Assembly (NCBI RefSeq): GCF_029360585.1
Contig: NZ_JAQZSJ010000002.1
Coordinates: 310,001 to 374,000, forward strand
Direction: 5' to 3'
Length of the DNA stretch: 64,000 nt
Source of the DNA: Cohnella caldifontis
GTDB lineage: Bacteria; Bacillota; Bacilli; Paenibacillales; Paenibacillaceae
Each line of letters opens with the position of its first letter. The first letter of the stretch is position 1. The notes beneath the pieces were generated by a model that saw only the letters and a program-made list of their open reading frames with translations, was not told where the DNA came from and made no database searches. Of the stretch, positions 40,845 to 50,682 are shown piece by piece. The translations under genes were made by a program, and so were the position numbers.

Positions 40845-42535
40845 ATCCCGTCCCCTCCCGTCCCGTCAGCATCGCCTCGATCGACGGCGTAAGCGTATCC
40901 TTGCTCGACCAGAAACCGCCCGCGGTTGCGCGCGAATTCCACTTCTTCCGTTCCTTCGCTGACGACCGTGTAGAACGAAGCCTTCGCTCCGGAAGCTTTC
41001 GGCCGCAAAATCCGACCCAGCCGCTGCGCTTCCTCCTGCCTGGAGCCATAGCTTCCGGACACCTGGATCGCGACGGCCGCGTCCGGCAAATCGACCGCGA
41101 AATTGGCGACTTTGGACACGATCAGCGTCCTGAGTTCCCCGCGGTTGAACCGGTCGAACAGCTCCCTCCGCTCGGCATGGGGCATTTCGCCCGTCACCAA
41201 AGGAAGCCCCAGCTCCCCGGCCAGCTTCCGGAGCTGGTCCAAATATTGGCCGATCACCAGCGTCGGCGTTCCCCGATGCTTGTCCAGCAAGCGGCGGACC
41301 GCTTCGGCTTTGGCGGGATTCTCGCCCGCGATCCGGTGGCGGGAGCGCGCCCCGGCTTCCCGGTAACGTTGCGCCGTACGTTCGTCCAGACCCACACGCA
41401 CTTCGGTGCAGGACGCCTCCGCGATCCACCCTTCGCGCTCCCCCGTTTTCCAGGGCATTTCATACCGCTTCGGGCCGATAAGCGCGAACACTTCCGTCTC
41501 CCGGCCGTCTTCCCGCACCAGCGTGGCCGTCAGTCCGAGCCGCCGCGTCGCCTGCAGATCGGCGGTCATGCGGAATACGGGCGCGGGCAGCAAATGCACT
41601 TCGTCGTAAATGATCAGTCCCCAATCGCGCCCTTCGAACAGCGACCAATGCGGCAGCTCTTCCTGTCCCGCCCCTCGCGTCAGCACCTGGTAAGTCGCGA
41701 CGGTAACGGGCCGGACGCGTTTGGTTCGGCCGGAATATTCGCCGATGTCGGCTTCGGTCAAACTCGTGTTTTCCAGCAGTTCGCGGATCCACTGCGTGAC
41801 CGAGATGGAGTTCGGCGTTAAAATGAGGGTTTCGCAGCCCAGCCGCACGAGCGCCGACATGCCGACCCACGTCTTGCCCGCTCCGCAGGGAAGGACGACC
41901 ACGCCGCTTCCGCCCCCGTCTCCCGAAGGGCCGAGGAACGCGTCCACCGCCTCGGTCTGGTACGAACGAAGCCGAACCGGCTTTCCGCTCCGGGACGTCT
42001 CCCGCAGGGACACGTCCATCGCGCCGCCGCTCCGGTAACCCGCTTCGTCCATTACGGGACAGCCTCGGGCGGCAAGGGCGCTTTTCAGCGCCCCCCTTTT
42101 CTCCGGCCGGATCCGCACCATCGTTTCGCTGTTTTGCGGGGACGTCTCGAAGCAAGCCGCCGCCTCCGGCCAGGCGTAAGCCGCCCGCAGCCGTTCGGGG
42201 TGATCCGCCAGCAAAAAAAGGCCCTCCGGCCGGCCCGCGAGGCGGAAACGGCCGTAGCTGCCCATCGTTTCCCGGATTTCCCGCTCCACGGAAGCCGGCA
42301 ATCCGTATCGGGAAAAAGCGCGCAGCCTCTCCACGACCCGATCCGCCGTTTCGCCCGCCGCCGCTGCGTTCCATAGCGACACCTTCGTCATCCGATAGGT
42401 ATGAAGCTGCCCCGGCTTTTTGCCGATTTCGGCAATCGGGCGGAGGGCTTCCAACGCTTCCGCGTTCCGCGGGTGCCGTCCGTCCAGGATTAGGGTCCCG
42501 TCCGATTGGACCAGAAGCGGAAGGGACTCGTCCAT
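40841..42535 (-). CDS. XPB/Rad25-type DNA repair helicase
   Basis: 564 aa superfamily 2 helicase. An N-terminal damage-recognition-like domain precedes the core: VRLRSYQTEAVDAF (Q-like), Walker A PCGAGKTWVG (216-225), DEVH (311-314), RLGLTATLVREDGRE (motif III, XPB type) and NFAVDLPDAAVAIQVSGSYGSRQEEAQRLGRILRPK (motifs V and VI). XPB helicases melt duplex DNA during excision repair. The start at 42535 is set by AGGAGGT with a 9-nt spacing; an upstream ATG at 42607 would add 24 residues but has no ribosome site. It precedes the helicase-associated gene with an ATGA overlap. Confidence 0.93.
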   Translation of the reverse strand: MDESLPLLVQSDGTLILDGRHPRNAEALEALRPIAEIGKKPGQLHTYRMTKVSLWNAAAAGETADRVVERLRAFSRYGLPASVEREIRETMGSYGRFRLAGRPEGLFLLADHPERLRAAYAWPEAAACFETSPQNSETMVRIRPEKRGALKSALAARGCPVMDEAGYRSGGAMDVSLRETSRSGKPVRLRSYQTEAVDAFLGPSGDGGGSGVVVLPCGAGKTWVGMSALVRLGCETLILTPNSISVTQWIRELLENTSLTEADIGEYSGRTKRVRPVTVATYQVLTRGAGQEELPHWSLFEGRDWGLIIYDEVHLLPAPVFRMTADLQATRRLGLTATLVREDGRETEVFALIGPKRYEMPWKTGEREGWIAEASCTEVRVGLDERTAQRYREAGARSRHRIAGENPAKAEAVRRLLDKHRGTPTLVIGQYLDQLRKLAGELGLPLVTGEMPHAERRELFDRFNRGELRTLIVSKVANFAVDLPDAAVAIQVSGSYGSRQEEAQRLGRILRPKASGAKASFYTVVSEGTEEVEFARNRGRFLVEQGYAYAVDRGDADGTGGDGI

Positions 42536-42639
42536 GGAAAAGCGACCTCCTCTCATCGCGAGTTTGACGGCGGCAAACTCTCGCCGCTGCAGCAGTCTCT
42601 TTTCCATCGTTCCCCGCGTCCGCGATCGTTAACCGCCTG

Positions 42640-43371
42640 TCACCGCGATTCGCACGCCACCCCGTCCCCGTCGCCGTCCAGCTTCGCGTTGTATCCGGGT
42701 TCCCCTTTGCGCAGCGGCGCTTTGCCGGCTGCCCGGGCAGCGGCGCAGCTGGCGAAAGGGGCGCCGTCCATTTGTTCCGAAGCTCCATCCGGCTGACCGC
42801 TCGGATCGGGCTGCGCGATGCGGTAATCGGCGGGTTCGAACCGCTTCGCGTCATTCCACATGCTCTCGAACTGCTGAGCGAAGCTGCGGGCCGCCCGTTC
42901 GTCCCGCACCGCCATGAGGATCTCGTCGTTCTCGTTCATCGCCGACTTCGAGTAATTGAAGGAGCCGGTCGTGCCGACCTTCGAGTCGGCGATCGTCATT
43001 TTCAGATGCATGAGGCCGCTGTGCTTGTTGATCTTGATCGGAATTCCCGCGCTGCCGAGCAGCTTCAAAGCTTCGGTCTGCGTTTTGCCGCCCGCCTGCT
43101 GCCGATCGGTGATGATCCGAACGGAGACGCCGCGTTTCTCGGCGTCCCGGATGGCCGCCACGATGCCCGGCTCCGTCAGGCTGTAAATCGCGATGTCCAG
43201 CGTGGACTTGGCCGATCCGATGACGTCGATCAGCAGCTTCTGTTGCTCTTTGCCGTCAAACGTCCATTCCGCGTTCGCCGAGTCGGCCTGGCCTCTCTGC
43301 GCCGCTTCCGCCGAGCAGGAAGCCAAGGCCAGGGCCAATACCGCCGGCAAGGCGGCTTTGATGAAATTCAT
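42640..43371 (-). CDS. Phospholipase D-type nuclease lipoprotein with Excalibur domain
   Basis: 243 aa. The N-terminus MNFIKAALPAVLALALASC is a lipoprotein signal with lipobox LASC, so the protein is anchored on the outer membrane face. A single PLD domain follows with HLKMTIADSKVGTTGSFNYS, the HxK(x)4D active site plus GS(F)N motif of NucT/endonuclease-type PLDs that act as dimers. The C-terminus FASCAAARAAGKAPLRKGE ... LDGDGDGVACE is the Ca2+-binding Excalibur motif. Likely an extracellular nuclease or phosphodiesterase. ATG 43371 has GGAGGT 9 nt before. It ends 104 bp before the helicase operon, so co-transcription is possible but not shown. Confidence 0.88.
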   Translation of the reverse strand: MNFIKAALPAVLALALASCSAEAAQRGQADSANAEWTFDGKEQQKLLIDVIGSAKSTLDIAIYSLTEPGIVAAIRDAEKRGVSVRIITDRQQAGGKTQTEALKLLGSAGIPIKINKHSGLMHLKMTIADSKVGTTGSFNYSKSAMNENDEILMAVRDERAARSFAQQFESMWNDAKRFEPADYRIAQPDPSGQPDGASEQMDGAPFASCAAARAAGKAPLRKGEPGYNAKLDGDGDGVACESR

Positions 43372-43421
43372 GCTGAATACCTCCGCAACTTCCGTCAAGT
43401 GATCCCTAGATGCCAGGATGG

Positions 43422-46329
43422 CTATATTTTACTATGAGTCATCACGGCATGATAGCCTTCCGGGGCCGACAGTTCCATTTCGATTCCTTCCGGTGCCGTC
43501 ACTTCCAACCGGAATGTCGGCACCCCGTCTTCCTCCCCGATCCGCCATGAGACGTCGATCCTTCCCCCGCCGGGGAGCGGAACCGCGCCGCGGGCCCACC
43601 GCAGATCGCCGGGCTGCGGGGAGACGATCACCCGGCGCCACCCTTCCTCCGCCCGCCGTACCCCTAACACGGAATTGCCGAGAAAATAGGCCGGGGCAGC
43701 GGACCACGCATGGCAGTGGCTGCGGGTCAGCAAGTTCGGGTTCGCCCGGTTTTCCTCGAAGGCCGGATACATCTCCCAACAGGTCGTCGCTCCGTGCTCG
43801 ATCATTTGGCCGTAATTTTTCCTCATGTCGTCCAGCATGGCTTGGGGACGTCCGAGCAAGGTCAGCGCTTCATAGTAAAAGAACGCCATAAAGGGGCTGC
43901 CGATCTGCACGAAATCGGACGGCGGCGCCAAGAGAAGGTCCGCGACGATGTCCTTGCGGCTTCCTTGGGGAACCCCATGCAAAAACGCGATGATTTGCGT
44001 CTGTACGCTGTACGTCTCCGAGCGTCTGCCGTCGGCGTGGATGCAGTCGATATAGGCTTGCCGTTCCGCCGACCACAAATGACGGTTGATCGCCCGGACC
44101 AGCGATTCGGACGCCTCCGAGAACGCGGCACCCGCTTCCGGCTCCCCCGCTGCCGCCGCGAGTTTGGCCGCCGTCCGGAGCGCGCCCGCCATCACCGCGT
44201 TCTGATGCGTGACGACGCCGTGCCTCGGCTGGTCAATCGGGGCCCAGTCCAGCAAATTCCAGTCCCGGATGAACAGCAAGCCCCGCTCGTCGATATTCCG
44301 CAGGTAATGCTCCAGCGCGAACCGCACTTTCGGCCACATGTCCCGGGCGAAGTCCCGGTCGCCGGTATGCTCCGCGTATTCCAGGCAGGCGATCACCCAG
44401 AAAAAGGTCCAGTTGGGGATCACGCTGCTCCACCCGCTCGGAACCTGGTCGGCATAGAGCGGGGATTGAAATTTCGAGCCCGGCACCAGTTCGAGGCACC
44501 TGCGCACGATGTCGGCCGCCCCGAACACGTAATAGTTGACCAGCGCCTCGTTGCGGCTGTCGCCGACCCAGAACGTCTGTTCATAGGCGGGGCAGTCGAC
44601 GAACGTGTCTTCCATGCAAAGCCGGGTCGTATGCTTGCTGATTTCCCAGATGTCGTTCAAGAGCGGATCCGAGCAATGGAAGCGGCCGATTTCGGCCACG
44701 GGGAAATTGCTTTGCGAAATTTGCACGCCCGTCAGTTTGACCGGACGCGCCGCCCCCCGCACGGTGACCATCAAATAGCGGAAGCCGCGCCGAACCGGCG
44801 ATTCGTAAACCTGCCGCCCTTCCTTGCACGTATAGCGGAGCGTGTTGTCCAAGGCGTAGGTGTCCTGCCGCCAGCCGTCCTTCATGTATTCGAAACCGTA
44901 AAAATCCAGAACGGCGCCCGCCGGCGCGTCGGCTTCGAATCGGAGATAACCCGACCATTCTTTCCCGAAATCCAAAACGAACTCCGCGTCGCCGCCACCC
45001 AGCAGCGGAATGACGGCCGGCGCGCGGTTGGCCATGCAGACCGTTTGAAGCTCCCGCGGCACCGGCAAGCGTAGTTCCTCCCGCTTCCAAACGCTCGCCG
45101 CGAACACGGAAACGTCGGAAACGAACGCGGACGGCATCGGGGACAGCCATTCGGAAAACGAAACCCATTCATCCGCCGAACGGACGCTTCTCATGGATGC
45201 ATACGTACGGAAGGCCGGAAACGCTTCCTCATCCAGCTCTTCGTGCCCTCCGAAGCCCTTGTAGCGGGACAGCGGCGGAACGGCCGCTTCATGATCCACA
45301 TGCACCCACTCCGAGAAAGGGCCGATGCGGACGAACGGGGAATCCCCGACCGATTCGCCCAGCGGAGATTCCAGCTCGAACGGGACCTCGCAGTCGATGC
45401 CGAAATGAAGCCCGCCCCCGTGGTCGGTGCCCGCCGTCTCCAGCACCAGCAAGTTTGCGCCGGGCCGCAGCCGAACCTTCGCGTATCGTTCGGGGGATGC
45501 TCCCTCCATCGCATCGGCCGGCATATAGGTTCCGTTCAAGTTCAAGCCCTGGAAGGCGGGAAACCAGGAGACGAAACCGATCGTTGCCTCGGCGGCTTCG
45601 CCGACGCGGATCACCGTGGCCGCGAAGCCGGCGAAGGACACGGGATTGGCATGCTTGACGCTGTCTTGGACCATGGCGTTCCGGATATCCAGCCAGCCGG
45701 TACGGGAGACGGGGCGGACCCGCTGGAACGATTCGACCCGGACGGGCCAGACCGTCTCCTCGGTAAGCGGCGGAATCCCGCTCGGCACCAGCTTGCGCCA
45801 AGGTCCGTCCCCCGGCTTTCCGATGATCCGTGCGGGTTCCCAAACGCCCTCGGCGGAAGCCGGCGCCCGGAACCATTCGGCGTCCCACGTCCCGGCGTCC
45901 ACCCGTTCCGAAAACCCGAGCTGGCAGGACATGCGGGGCGACCGCCTCTCGTAACCCGCATGTTCGGCCGTCGTCCAGGTCTCGTCCGTTCCGAGGAGAA
46001 ACGTCTCCCCATGTTCCGTAACCGCACACGCCGAAGCTTACGACCAATACGGCGATCGTGTTGTCGTCTTCCTTCAGCAGATGTCCGATTTCATAGACGT
46101 CATAGCCGAGCTCCTCCGGCCAGGAACGCACGGGACCTCTGCCGCACCGCGTTCCGTTAACGTACAGGACATAACGCGAGTCCGCGGTGATGAACAACCT
46201 GGCGGGGCCGGAGCGGAATCCGGGAACGCGGAACGTCCGCCGGAAGCATCTCCACGCGTTGCGCGGGGCATCCTCGTTGCCGCCCCAAATCCAAGAAGCG
46301 TTCCCGTTACGGTCTCCGAATAAGGTCAT
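43422..46329 (-). pseudogene. GH78-type alpha-L-rhamnosidase, disrupted by frameshift with lost codons
   Basis: The N-terminal part (46329 down to about 46030) reads MTLFGDRNGNASWIWGG to AVLVVSFGV; the rest (about 46037 to 43422) lies in the +1 frame, beginning TEHGETFLLGTDETW, AGYERRSPRMSCQLGFSER and continuing 830 residues to the end. The C-terminal (alpha/alpha)6 barrel is intact, including PAYEQTFWVGDSRNEALVNY with the expected acid residues. At the junction the roughly 20 residues that relatives show between the FG(I/V) turn and the GTDxTW segment are missing, so it is a small out-of-frame deletion rather than a lone base slip. Start ATG 46329 has GGGAGGA. The divergent AraC gene is its likely regulator. 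A sequencing error cannot be excluded, but the missing codons argue against it. Confidence 0.78.
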
Positions 46330-46499
46330 GGTTTCATTCCTCCCTGCGGGATGTTTTTCCCATTGTACTTCCAACCGCGCCGCCCCCCGAGGGGCGATTC
46401 GGACCATTCGCAGGGGGAAATCGGACATCATGCCCTTGCATCAACGCCGCGTTTGACTTACGCTCTAGGAAAATCGCCCTGCAGACAGGAGGTGCCCCG

Positions 46500-47390
46500 A
46501 TGCCCGCCAGGCGCCCGATCGCCTTGACACCCGGCTCTCTCTTTTTTTCTCCCGGCCTGCCCATTCACGTCAACCGCGCGACCGAGTCATTCGAGCTGCA
46601 AGAGCATGCGCACGAATTCATCGAGGTTTGCGCCGTCGCGGAAGGCAGCGGGGAGCATTATATCGACGGCGGACATTTCAAGGTTTCGAGAGGCGACGTG
46701 TTCTACATCCCCGTCGGAGTCTCCCATGTCTTCCGGCCTCTCTCGGCGTCTCCCGGCCAACGTTTGGTCGTCTACAACTGCCTCTTCACCCGCGGCGCCC
46801 TGGAGTCCATCCTGCGGCTCATTCCGATCGAAGACGAGCTGGGCGCCTTCTTTCGGGAAATGGAGGACGGCCGCCGATGGTTCGCGGTTCGCGACCCTTC
46901 CTGCGAAGCGGAACGGATTCTGGCCCGCTTGCGGGACGAATCCGCAAGGCGCGCCGCCGGGCACGCCGCCCTCTTGCACGCGGGCATGCTGGAGCTTCTG
47001 GTTCACCTGTTTCGCCAGAGCCGGAACGGGAGAGACGGCCGCCCGGCTACCGCCGGAGCCTCGGAGGCCGTACGGGCTTGGCTTGCGCGGATCGACCGAA
47101 GCAGCGCGGAGCCCGTCCGTGCCGAGCGGATCGCCGGCGAATTGGGGATCAGCGCGCGGCAGCTGCAGAGGTGGGTTCGCAAAGAAACCGGCATGTCTCT
47201 CACGGAATACGCGCAAAACGCACGCATCCGGGAAAGCTGCCGGCTGCTGGCCGAATCCGCGATGCCGGTGGCCACGGTCGCATCGGCCGTCGGCTATCAG
47301 GACATGAAGTTTTTCAATCGCCTGTTCAAGCTCAAGACCGGGTTAACCCCCGGCGAATACCGCCGCCAAGCCAAAATTCGGCCGGAATAG
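46500..47390 (+). CDS. AraC/XylS-family regulator (RhaS/RhaR-like organisation)
   Basis: 296 aa. The N-terminal cupin sensor includes HAHEFIEVCAVAEGSGEHYIDG and RGDVFYIPVGVSHVF. The C-terminal double helix-turn-helix includes RIAGELGISARQLQRWVRKETGMSLTEYAQNARIRESCRLL and the family signature VGYQDMKFFNRLFKLKTGLTPGEYR. AGGAGGTG lies 6 nt before ATG. It is divergent from the rhamnosidase gene across a 170-bp gap, where a strong promoter is not evident. Its 3' end overlaps the end of the opposite gene (HupE-like fragment) by 48 bp. Confidence 0.92.
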   Translation: MPARRPIALTPGSLFFSPGLPIHVNRATESFELQEHAHEFIEVCAVAEGSGEHYIDGGHFKVSRGDVFYIPVGVSHVFRPLSASPGQRLVVYNCLFTRGALESILRLIPIEDELGAFFREMEDGRRWFAVRDPSCEAERILARLRDESARRAAGHAALLHAGMLELLVHLFRQSRNGRDGRPATAGASEAVRAWLARIDRSSAEPVRAERIAGELGISARQLQRWVRKETGMSLTEYAQNARIRESCRLLAESAMPVATVASAVGYQDMKFFNRLFKLKTGLTPGEYRRQAKIRPE

Positions 47391-47957
47391 CGGCACTCCG
47401 TCTGAATTCGGGTCCGCTTCATTCGCCGGTACCGACGACCAGCTGCGGGCAGCGCCCGTCAGCACGGCTTCGCTCAAACGTCCCCCGTATTGAACCGTTA
47501 TCCGGTTCGAATAACCCGATTTCCCGTCTTCGAAGAACCGATCCGTAAGCGATACGGATTCCGATGCGGACACGCCGGGATAAACGACTCTCCACACCGC
47601 TTTCGCCGTATCTCCTTGCGGCTCCAGCACGAAGCTTTCCACATGCGTCCAGGTTTCCGGTTTTCCGTCGATTTCCAGAACGATATTCTCGTTCAGCATC
47701 GATTCCAGGCGGATTCTCACCGCTTCGAATTCCCGTTGGTCCATCACGCCGTCGCGATTGGCGTCGCCGCCGGTCAACTCGCTGACGGAATTCTCGTCCA
47801 GTTCGTACGTCAGCACCGTCTGCGACGGAGACAATTCCAGCGTGGTATGGCCCTGGCTGAAGCCATGGGAAGCAATCGGCTGCGGAACCGGACTAAGGAA
47901 CACCGCTGCCGCCAAAAGGAGCATGCGCGCATAGGGCAAACGAACGAGCGCCGACAC
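47343..47957 (-). CDS. Exported protein resembling only the N-terminal domain of HupE/UreJ-type proteins
   Basis: 204 aa. The signal peptide starts with ARMLLLAAAVFLSPV and is cut near IASHG. The exported part reads GHTTLELSPSQTVLTYELDE, an EF-hand-like DANRDGVMDQREF, then DGKPETWTHVES and VYPGVSASESVSLTDR, as in the periplasmic head of HupE/UreJ-family membrane proteins. The following polytopic membrane domain of that family is absent; the frame ends after about 15 unrelated residues encoded antisense to the araC 3' end. The start is GTG 47955-47957 with AAGGAGG 9 nt upstream. Probably a truncated remnant left after the araC side was rearranged. Confidence 0.65.
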   Translation of the reverse strand: MSALVRLPYARMLLLAAAVFLSPVPQPIASHGFSQGHTTLELSPSQTVLTYELDENSVSELTGGDANRDGVMDQREFEAVRIRLESMLNENIVLEIDGKPETWTHVESFVLEPQGDTAKAVWRVVYPGVSASESVSLTDRFFEDGKSGYSNRITVQYGGRLSEAVLTGAARSWSSVPANEADPNSDGVPLFRPNFGLAAVFAGG

Positions 47958-48067
47958 GATTGAGTTCCTCCTTCGCGCTGTCCGCCGAGCGAAAACGGCT
48001 CGAACGATTCTCACCCTACCCTATCAGACCATTGTTAACCCGCTGTCAAATCGAAAGGAAGATTGAA

Positions 48068-48099
48068 TTAAAAAAATCCCTTGCCGTCTCGCAAGGGAT
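48068..48099 (-). terminator. Terminator after the stalk/propeller gene
   Basis: Minus strand ATCCCTTGC, 6-nt loop, GCAAGGGAT, then T7. A very similar hairpin lies upstream of the same gene at 50683-50706. Confidence 0.9.
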
Positions 48100-48138
48100 C
48101 TCCTTTACCATTCCGAAGTTTCAATGCCCGGTTGCTAT

Positions 48139-50583
48139 TTAGAATTCCGGTTTGCTTAGTTGGCTTGACGGCAGCGTATAAGGTTCGATTCGATTCATAT
48201 CCGGGATCCGAATCGCTTTGCCCCCGCTGAACATATAGGCCCCATTGATTTTTCCCAAATAAGATACTCCGCCAATCAGATAGGTGGTTTCATCCGGATA
48301 CTTAACAAGCGGCTTCGCCGTCCAGTTTTTCCCGTCAGCGGAGTAAACGAATAGATCTTCATGGACGGATCCATAGAAGATAACAAATTGGTCGTCAATC
48401 ACATCGATCCCGGTCGTCAAGCAATGTTCGCAGTCCGGCATGTTGTTGTCGGCCATCTTCCAGGTCATCCCGTCTTGTGAAATCAAAATCCGATCGGGTT
48501 CATACCCGTCTACCGCGATATATCCCTTGGAATTTTTGGCCACTACCATGCCTTTGAAGAAACCCTTAGGCATGACGGCGTCCTTCCAATTCACGCCGTC
48601 CGGGCTATACTTCAGCTTTTGCGATTGGTTCGAGGGACCCTCCCATGTCGCGATATATTTTTTTCCGTCCCACATCATCATGTCCCAATTGCCGGTAAAA
48701 CCGTTTCTTCCCTTATAAATCTTGGTCCATTTCTCGCCATCGGGGGAAGTGAAGATACGCCCGTAAAGGCCGAAAGCCACCAGTTGTTTCCCATTCCAAT
48801 AAATATCGAAGGTCGTCTCCGATGTGGAACCCGATTGAATGGGAACGAACCTCCACTTCAACCCGTCGCTGGACAAATACACGCCGCCGCTGCCTGTCGC
48901 GACAAATTTCCGGCCGTCCCAAATGACATCCTGAAAGTCCGGCGCACCTTGGGAGGTGACGACGACCGATTTCTGATAATGGATTCCATCGTCGGTTACG
49001 ACAACAGCCCCGCCCTCCCCTACGAACACGTATCTTTTTCCATCGGTTGCCTTCGAACGAAATCCAGCAGGGGTTCCGAGGAAATTCACTCCCCACGTCC
49101 TGCCATCCTTGGAGAAGTAGCCATAGACCACCTTGCGAGAGCTGCCTTGCGTAGAAACGCCAACGAAGCCTTTTTCGCTTCCCAGCACCCTTCCGACCAA
49201 CTGTCCGCCCGGCATGACCTGCTGTTCCCACGTCTTAAGGTCTTTCGACGTAAATACGATTGGCTGCTTGCTGCCGTTCTGCCCAACATAACCCATTCCC
49301 ACGTAAAGGCTGCCGTTATAATCGATGTCATACAGGACACCGGTTTTCACTTGGCTTGTTTTTGTCCATTTGAGACCGTCCGGTGAAGCGAACACGCCTT
49401 CGTCCCCAACTCCGATATATTGTTTACCGTTCCAAATCACCTCGCTTAAGGGGCTTGACAAAGCCTGCTCCTTCCAATTGCGCCCGTCCTTCGAAATCGC
49501 AACGAACGGTTGATTCGAAGCGCTAAGGGCGAAAAGCGTACCGTTCACCAACCGGAACGCGGCGATGTTGTCGTTCCAATTCGCGGCGCGGCTGAATGTC
49601 TTCCATTTCATGCCGTCTGCGGATAGGTAAGCTTGGCCATAGTTGTTGATTCCGAAAAACCGATCGAAAGCGTATACCGCGCCCGTCAAACCATACGGCA
49701 TGTCCGTAAGCTGCCGGGTCCACGCCATGCCGTCAGAGGAAAAGAAAGCTTCCGCTTTCGCATAGGGGTTGTTGCCGGGCGACCCCCACATGACATATCG
49801 CGATCCGGTCCACACGATGGCGGATAAATAATAATCGCCGATTCGGGAATGTGGGTTCCATTGCTTTCCGTCCTTGGACACGGCGTATGTCCCATATGCG
49901 CCGATGGCAACATATTCTTGATTGCCATAAATGAAATCCGCCAATGCATCCGCGCCCAGATGCGGGTCGTAAGCGGTCCAGGTTTCGTTCGGGGAAAATT
50001 GATCCTGATGGACAAAATCCGGTTTCTCCGCCGCAATGTCGGCCAAATCCGGCATTTTCCCTACGAATACGGTTGCCTTTAATCCATTCTCTTGCAGCTC
50101 GACGGGGTAACCCAGCACGTTTTCGATCGTATCGTACGGTACATATAAGGTGTTGGATACGATCTTCGGGTTGGCTTGCGCGGAAACCGAGCCATACGGG
50201 ATCACCTGTTCGGATACCGGCACTTCCGCCGCCAATTCATCCTGCGCGTTTGCATGGCCTACAATGGCATTGGATCGTCCAACGTTGATTTGGATCCATT
50301 TTCCGCCGGATTGGTTCACGCGAGCAGAGTAAGGTTTTTCGATCCAAACCAGGGAATCCCCCATGCGGGCAACGATCGAATCCAATGGGACATAAATCGA
50401 TTCCGCGTTATACACCGCTCCTTCATAGCGCTCCCCATTGATGTACAAATCACTGCGCAGTGTGGGCGTTCCTCCCGAAACAGCCCCTGCAGCAGGCATG
50501 GCCGCGATATAAATGAGCGAAAAAACATGGAAGCATAAAAGCAGCATGATGCAGCGGCGAATCCATCTCGGCCTCGAGTTCAT
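48139..50583 (-). CDS. Secreted stalk-domain (copper amine oxidase N-like) protein with Asp-box propeller repeats
   Basis: 814 aa. The signal peptide is RCIMLLLCFHVFSLIYIAAM. Residues about 40-170 hold a copper amine oxidase N-terminal type stalk domain (GERYEGAVYNAESIYVPLDSIVARMG and NTLYVPYDTIENVLGYPV), common in Paenibacillus surface proteins. The rest is about 13 repeats with an S-x-D-G-x-x-W Asp-box (SDGMAW, KDGRNW, PDGLKW, SDGLKW, PDGEKW and others), fitting one or two beta-propellers. Likely an extracellular binding or adhesion protein; no catalytic site is recognised. ATG 50583 has GGAGGA 6 nt before. Its codons are clearly more AT-rich than those of neighbours, suggesting transfer. 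Confidence 0.85.
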   Translation of the reverse strand: MNSRPRWIRRCIMLLLCFHVFSLIYIAAMPAAGAVSGGTPTLRSDLYINGERYEGAVYNAESIYVPLDSIVARMGDSLVWIEKPYSARVNQSGGKWIQINVGRSNAIVGHANAQDELAAEVPVSEQVIPYGSVSAQANPKIVSNTLYVPYDTIENVLGYPVELQENGLKATVFVGKMPDLADIAAEKPDFVHQDQFSPNETWTAYDPHLGADALADFIYGNQEYVAIGAYGTYAVSKDGKQWNPHSRIGDYYLSAIVWTGSRYVMWGSPGNNPYAKAEAFFSSDGMAWTRQLTDMPYGLTGAVYAFDRFFGINNYGQAYLSADGMKWKTFSRAANWNDNIAAFRLVNGTLFALSASNQPFVAISKDGRNWKEQALSSPLSEVIWNGKQYIGVGDEGVFASPDGLKWTKTSQVKTGVLYDIDYNGSLYVGMGYVGQNGSKQPIVFTSKDLKTWEQQVMPGGQLVGRVLGSEKGFVGVSTQGSSRKVVYGYFSKDGRTWGVNFLGTPAGFRSKATDGKRYVFVGEGGAVVVTDDGIHYQKSVVVTSQGAPDFQDVIWDGRKFVATGSGGVYLSSDGLKWRFVPIQSGSTSETTFDIYWNGKQLVAFGLYGRIFTSPDGEKWTKIYKGRNGFTGNWDMMMWDGKKYIATWEGPSNQSQKLKYSPDGVNWKDAVMPKGFFKGMVVAKNSKGYIAVDGYEPDRILISQDGMTWKMADNNMPDCEHCLTTGIDVIDDQFVIFYGSVHEDLFVYSADGKNWTAKPLVKYPDETTYLIGGVSYLGKINGAYMFSGGKAIRIPDMNRIEPYTLPSSQLSKPEF

Positions 50584-50682
50584 CGATGTCCTCCAAATGA
50601 AATGTCGTAGATCCCAATTTACCATTATCGCGATGACCTGCGAGAAAATCCAAGCAAATTTGTGCAATTTCCCCATTAAAAG

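Noticed and set aside
42536-42607. Upstream start of the XPB helicase at 42607
   Set aside because: A perfect AGGAGGT site lies 9 nt before ATG 42535, while the earlier ATG has none.
47343-47390. Functional meaning of the araC/HupE-like 3' overlap
   Set aside because: The HupE-like residues in this stretch do not match the family; the overlap is best explained by run-on into antisense DNA after truncation.
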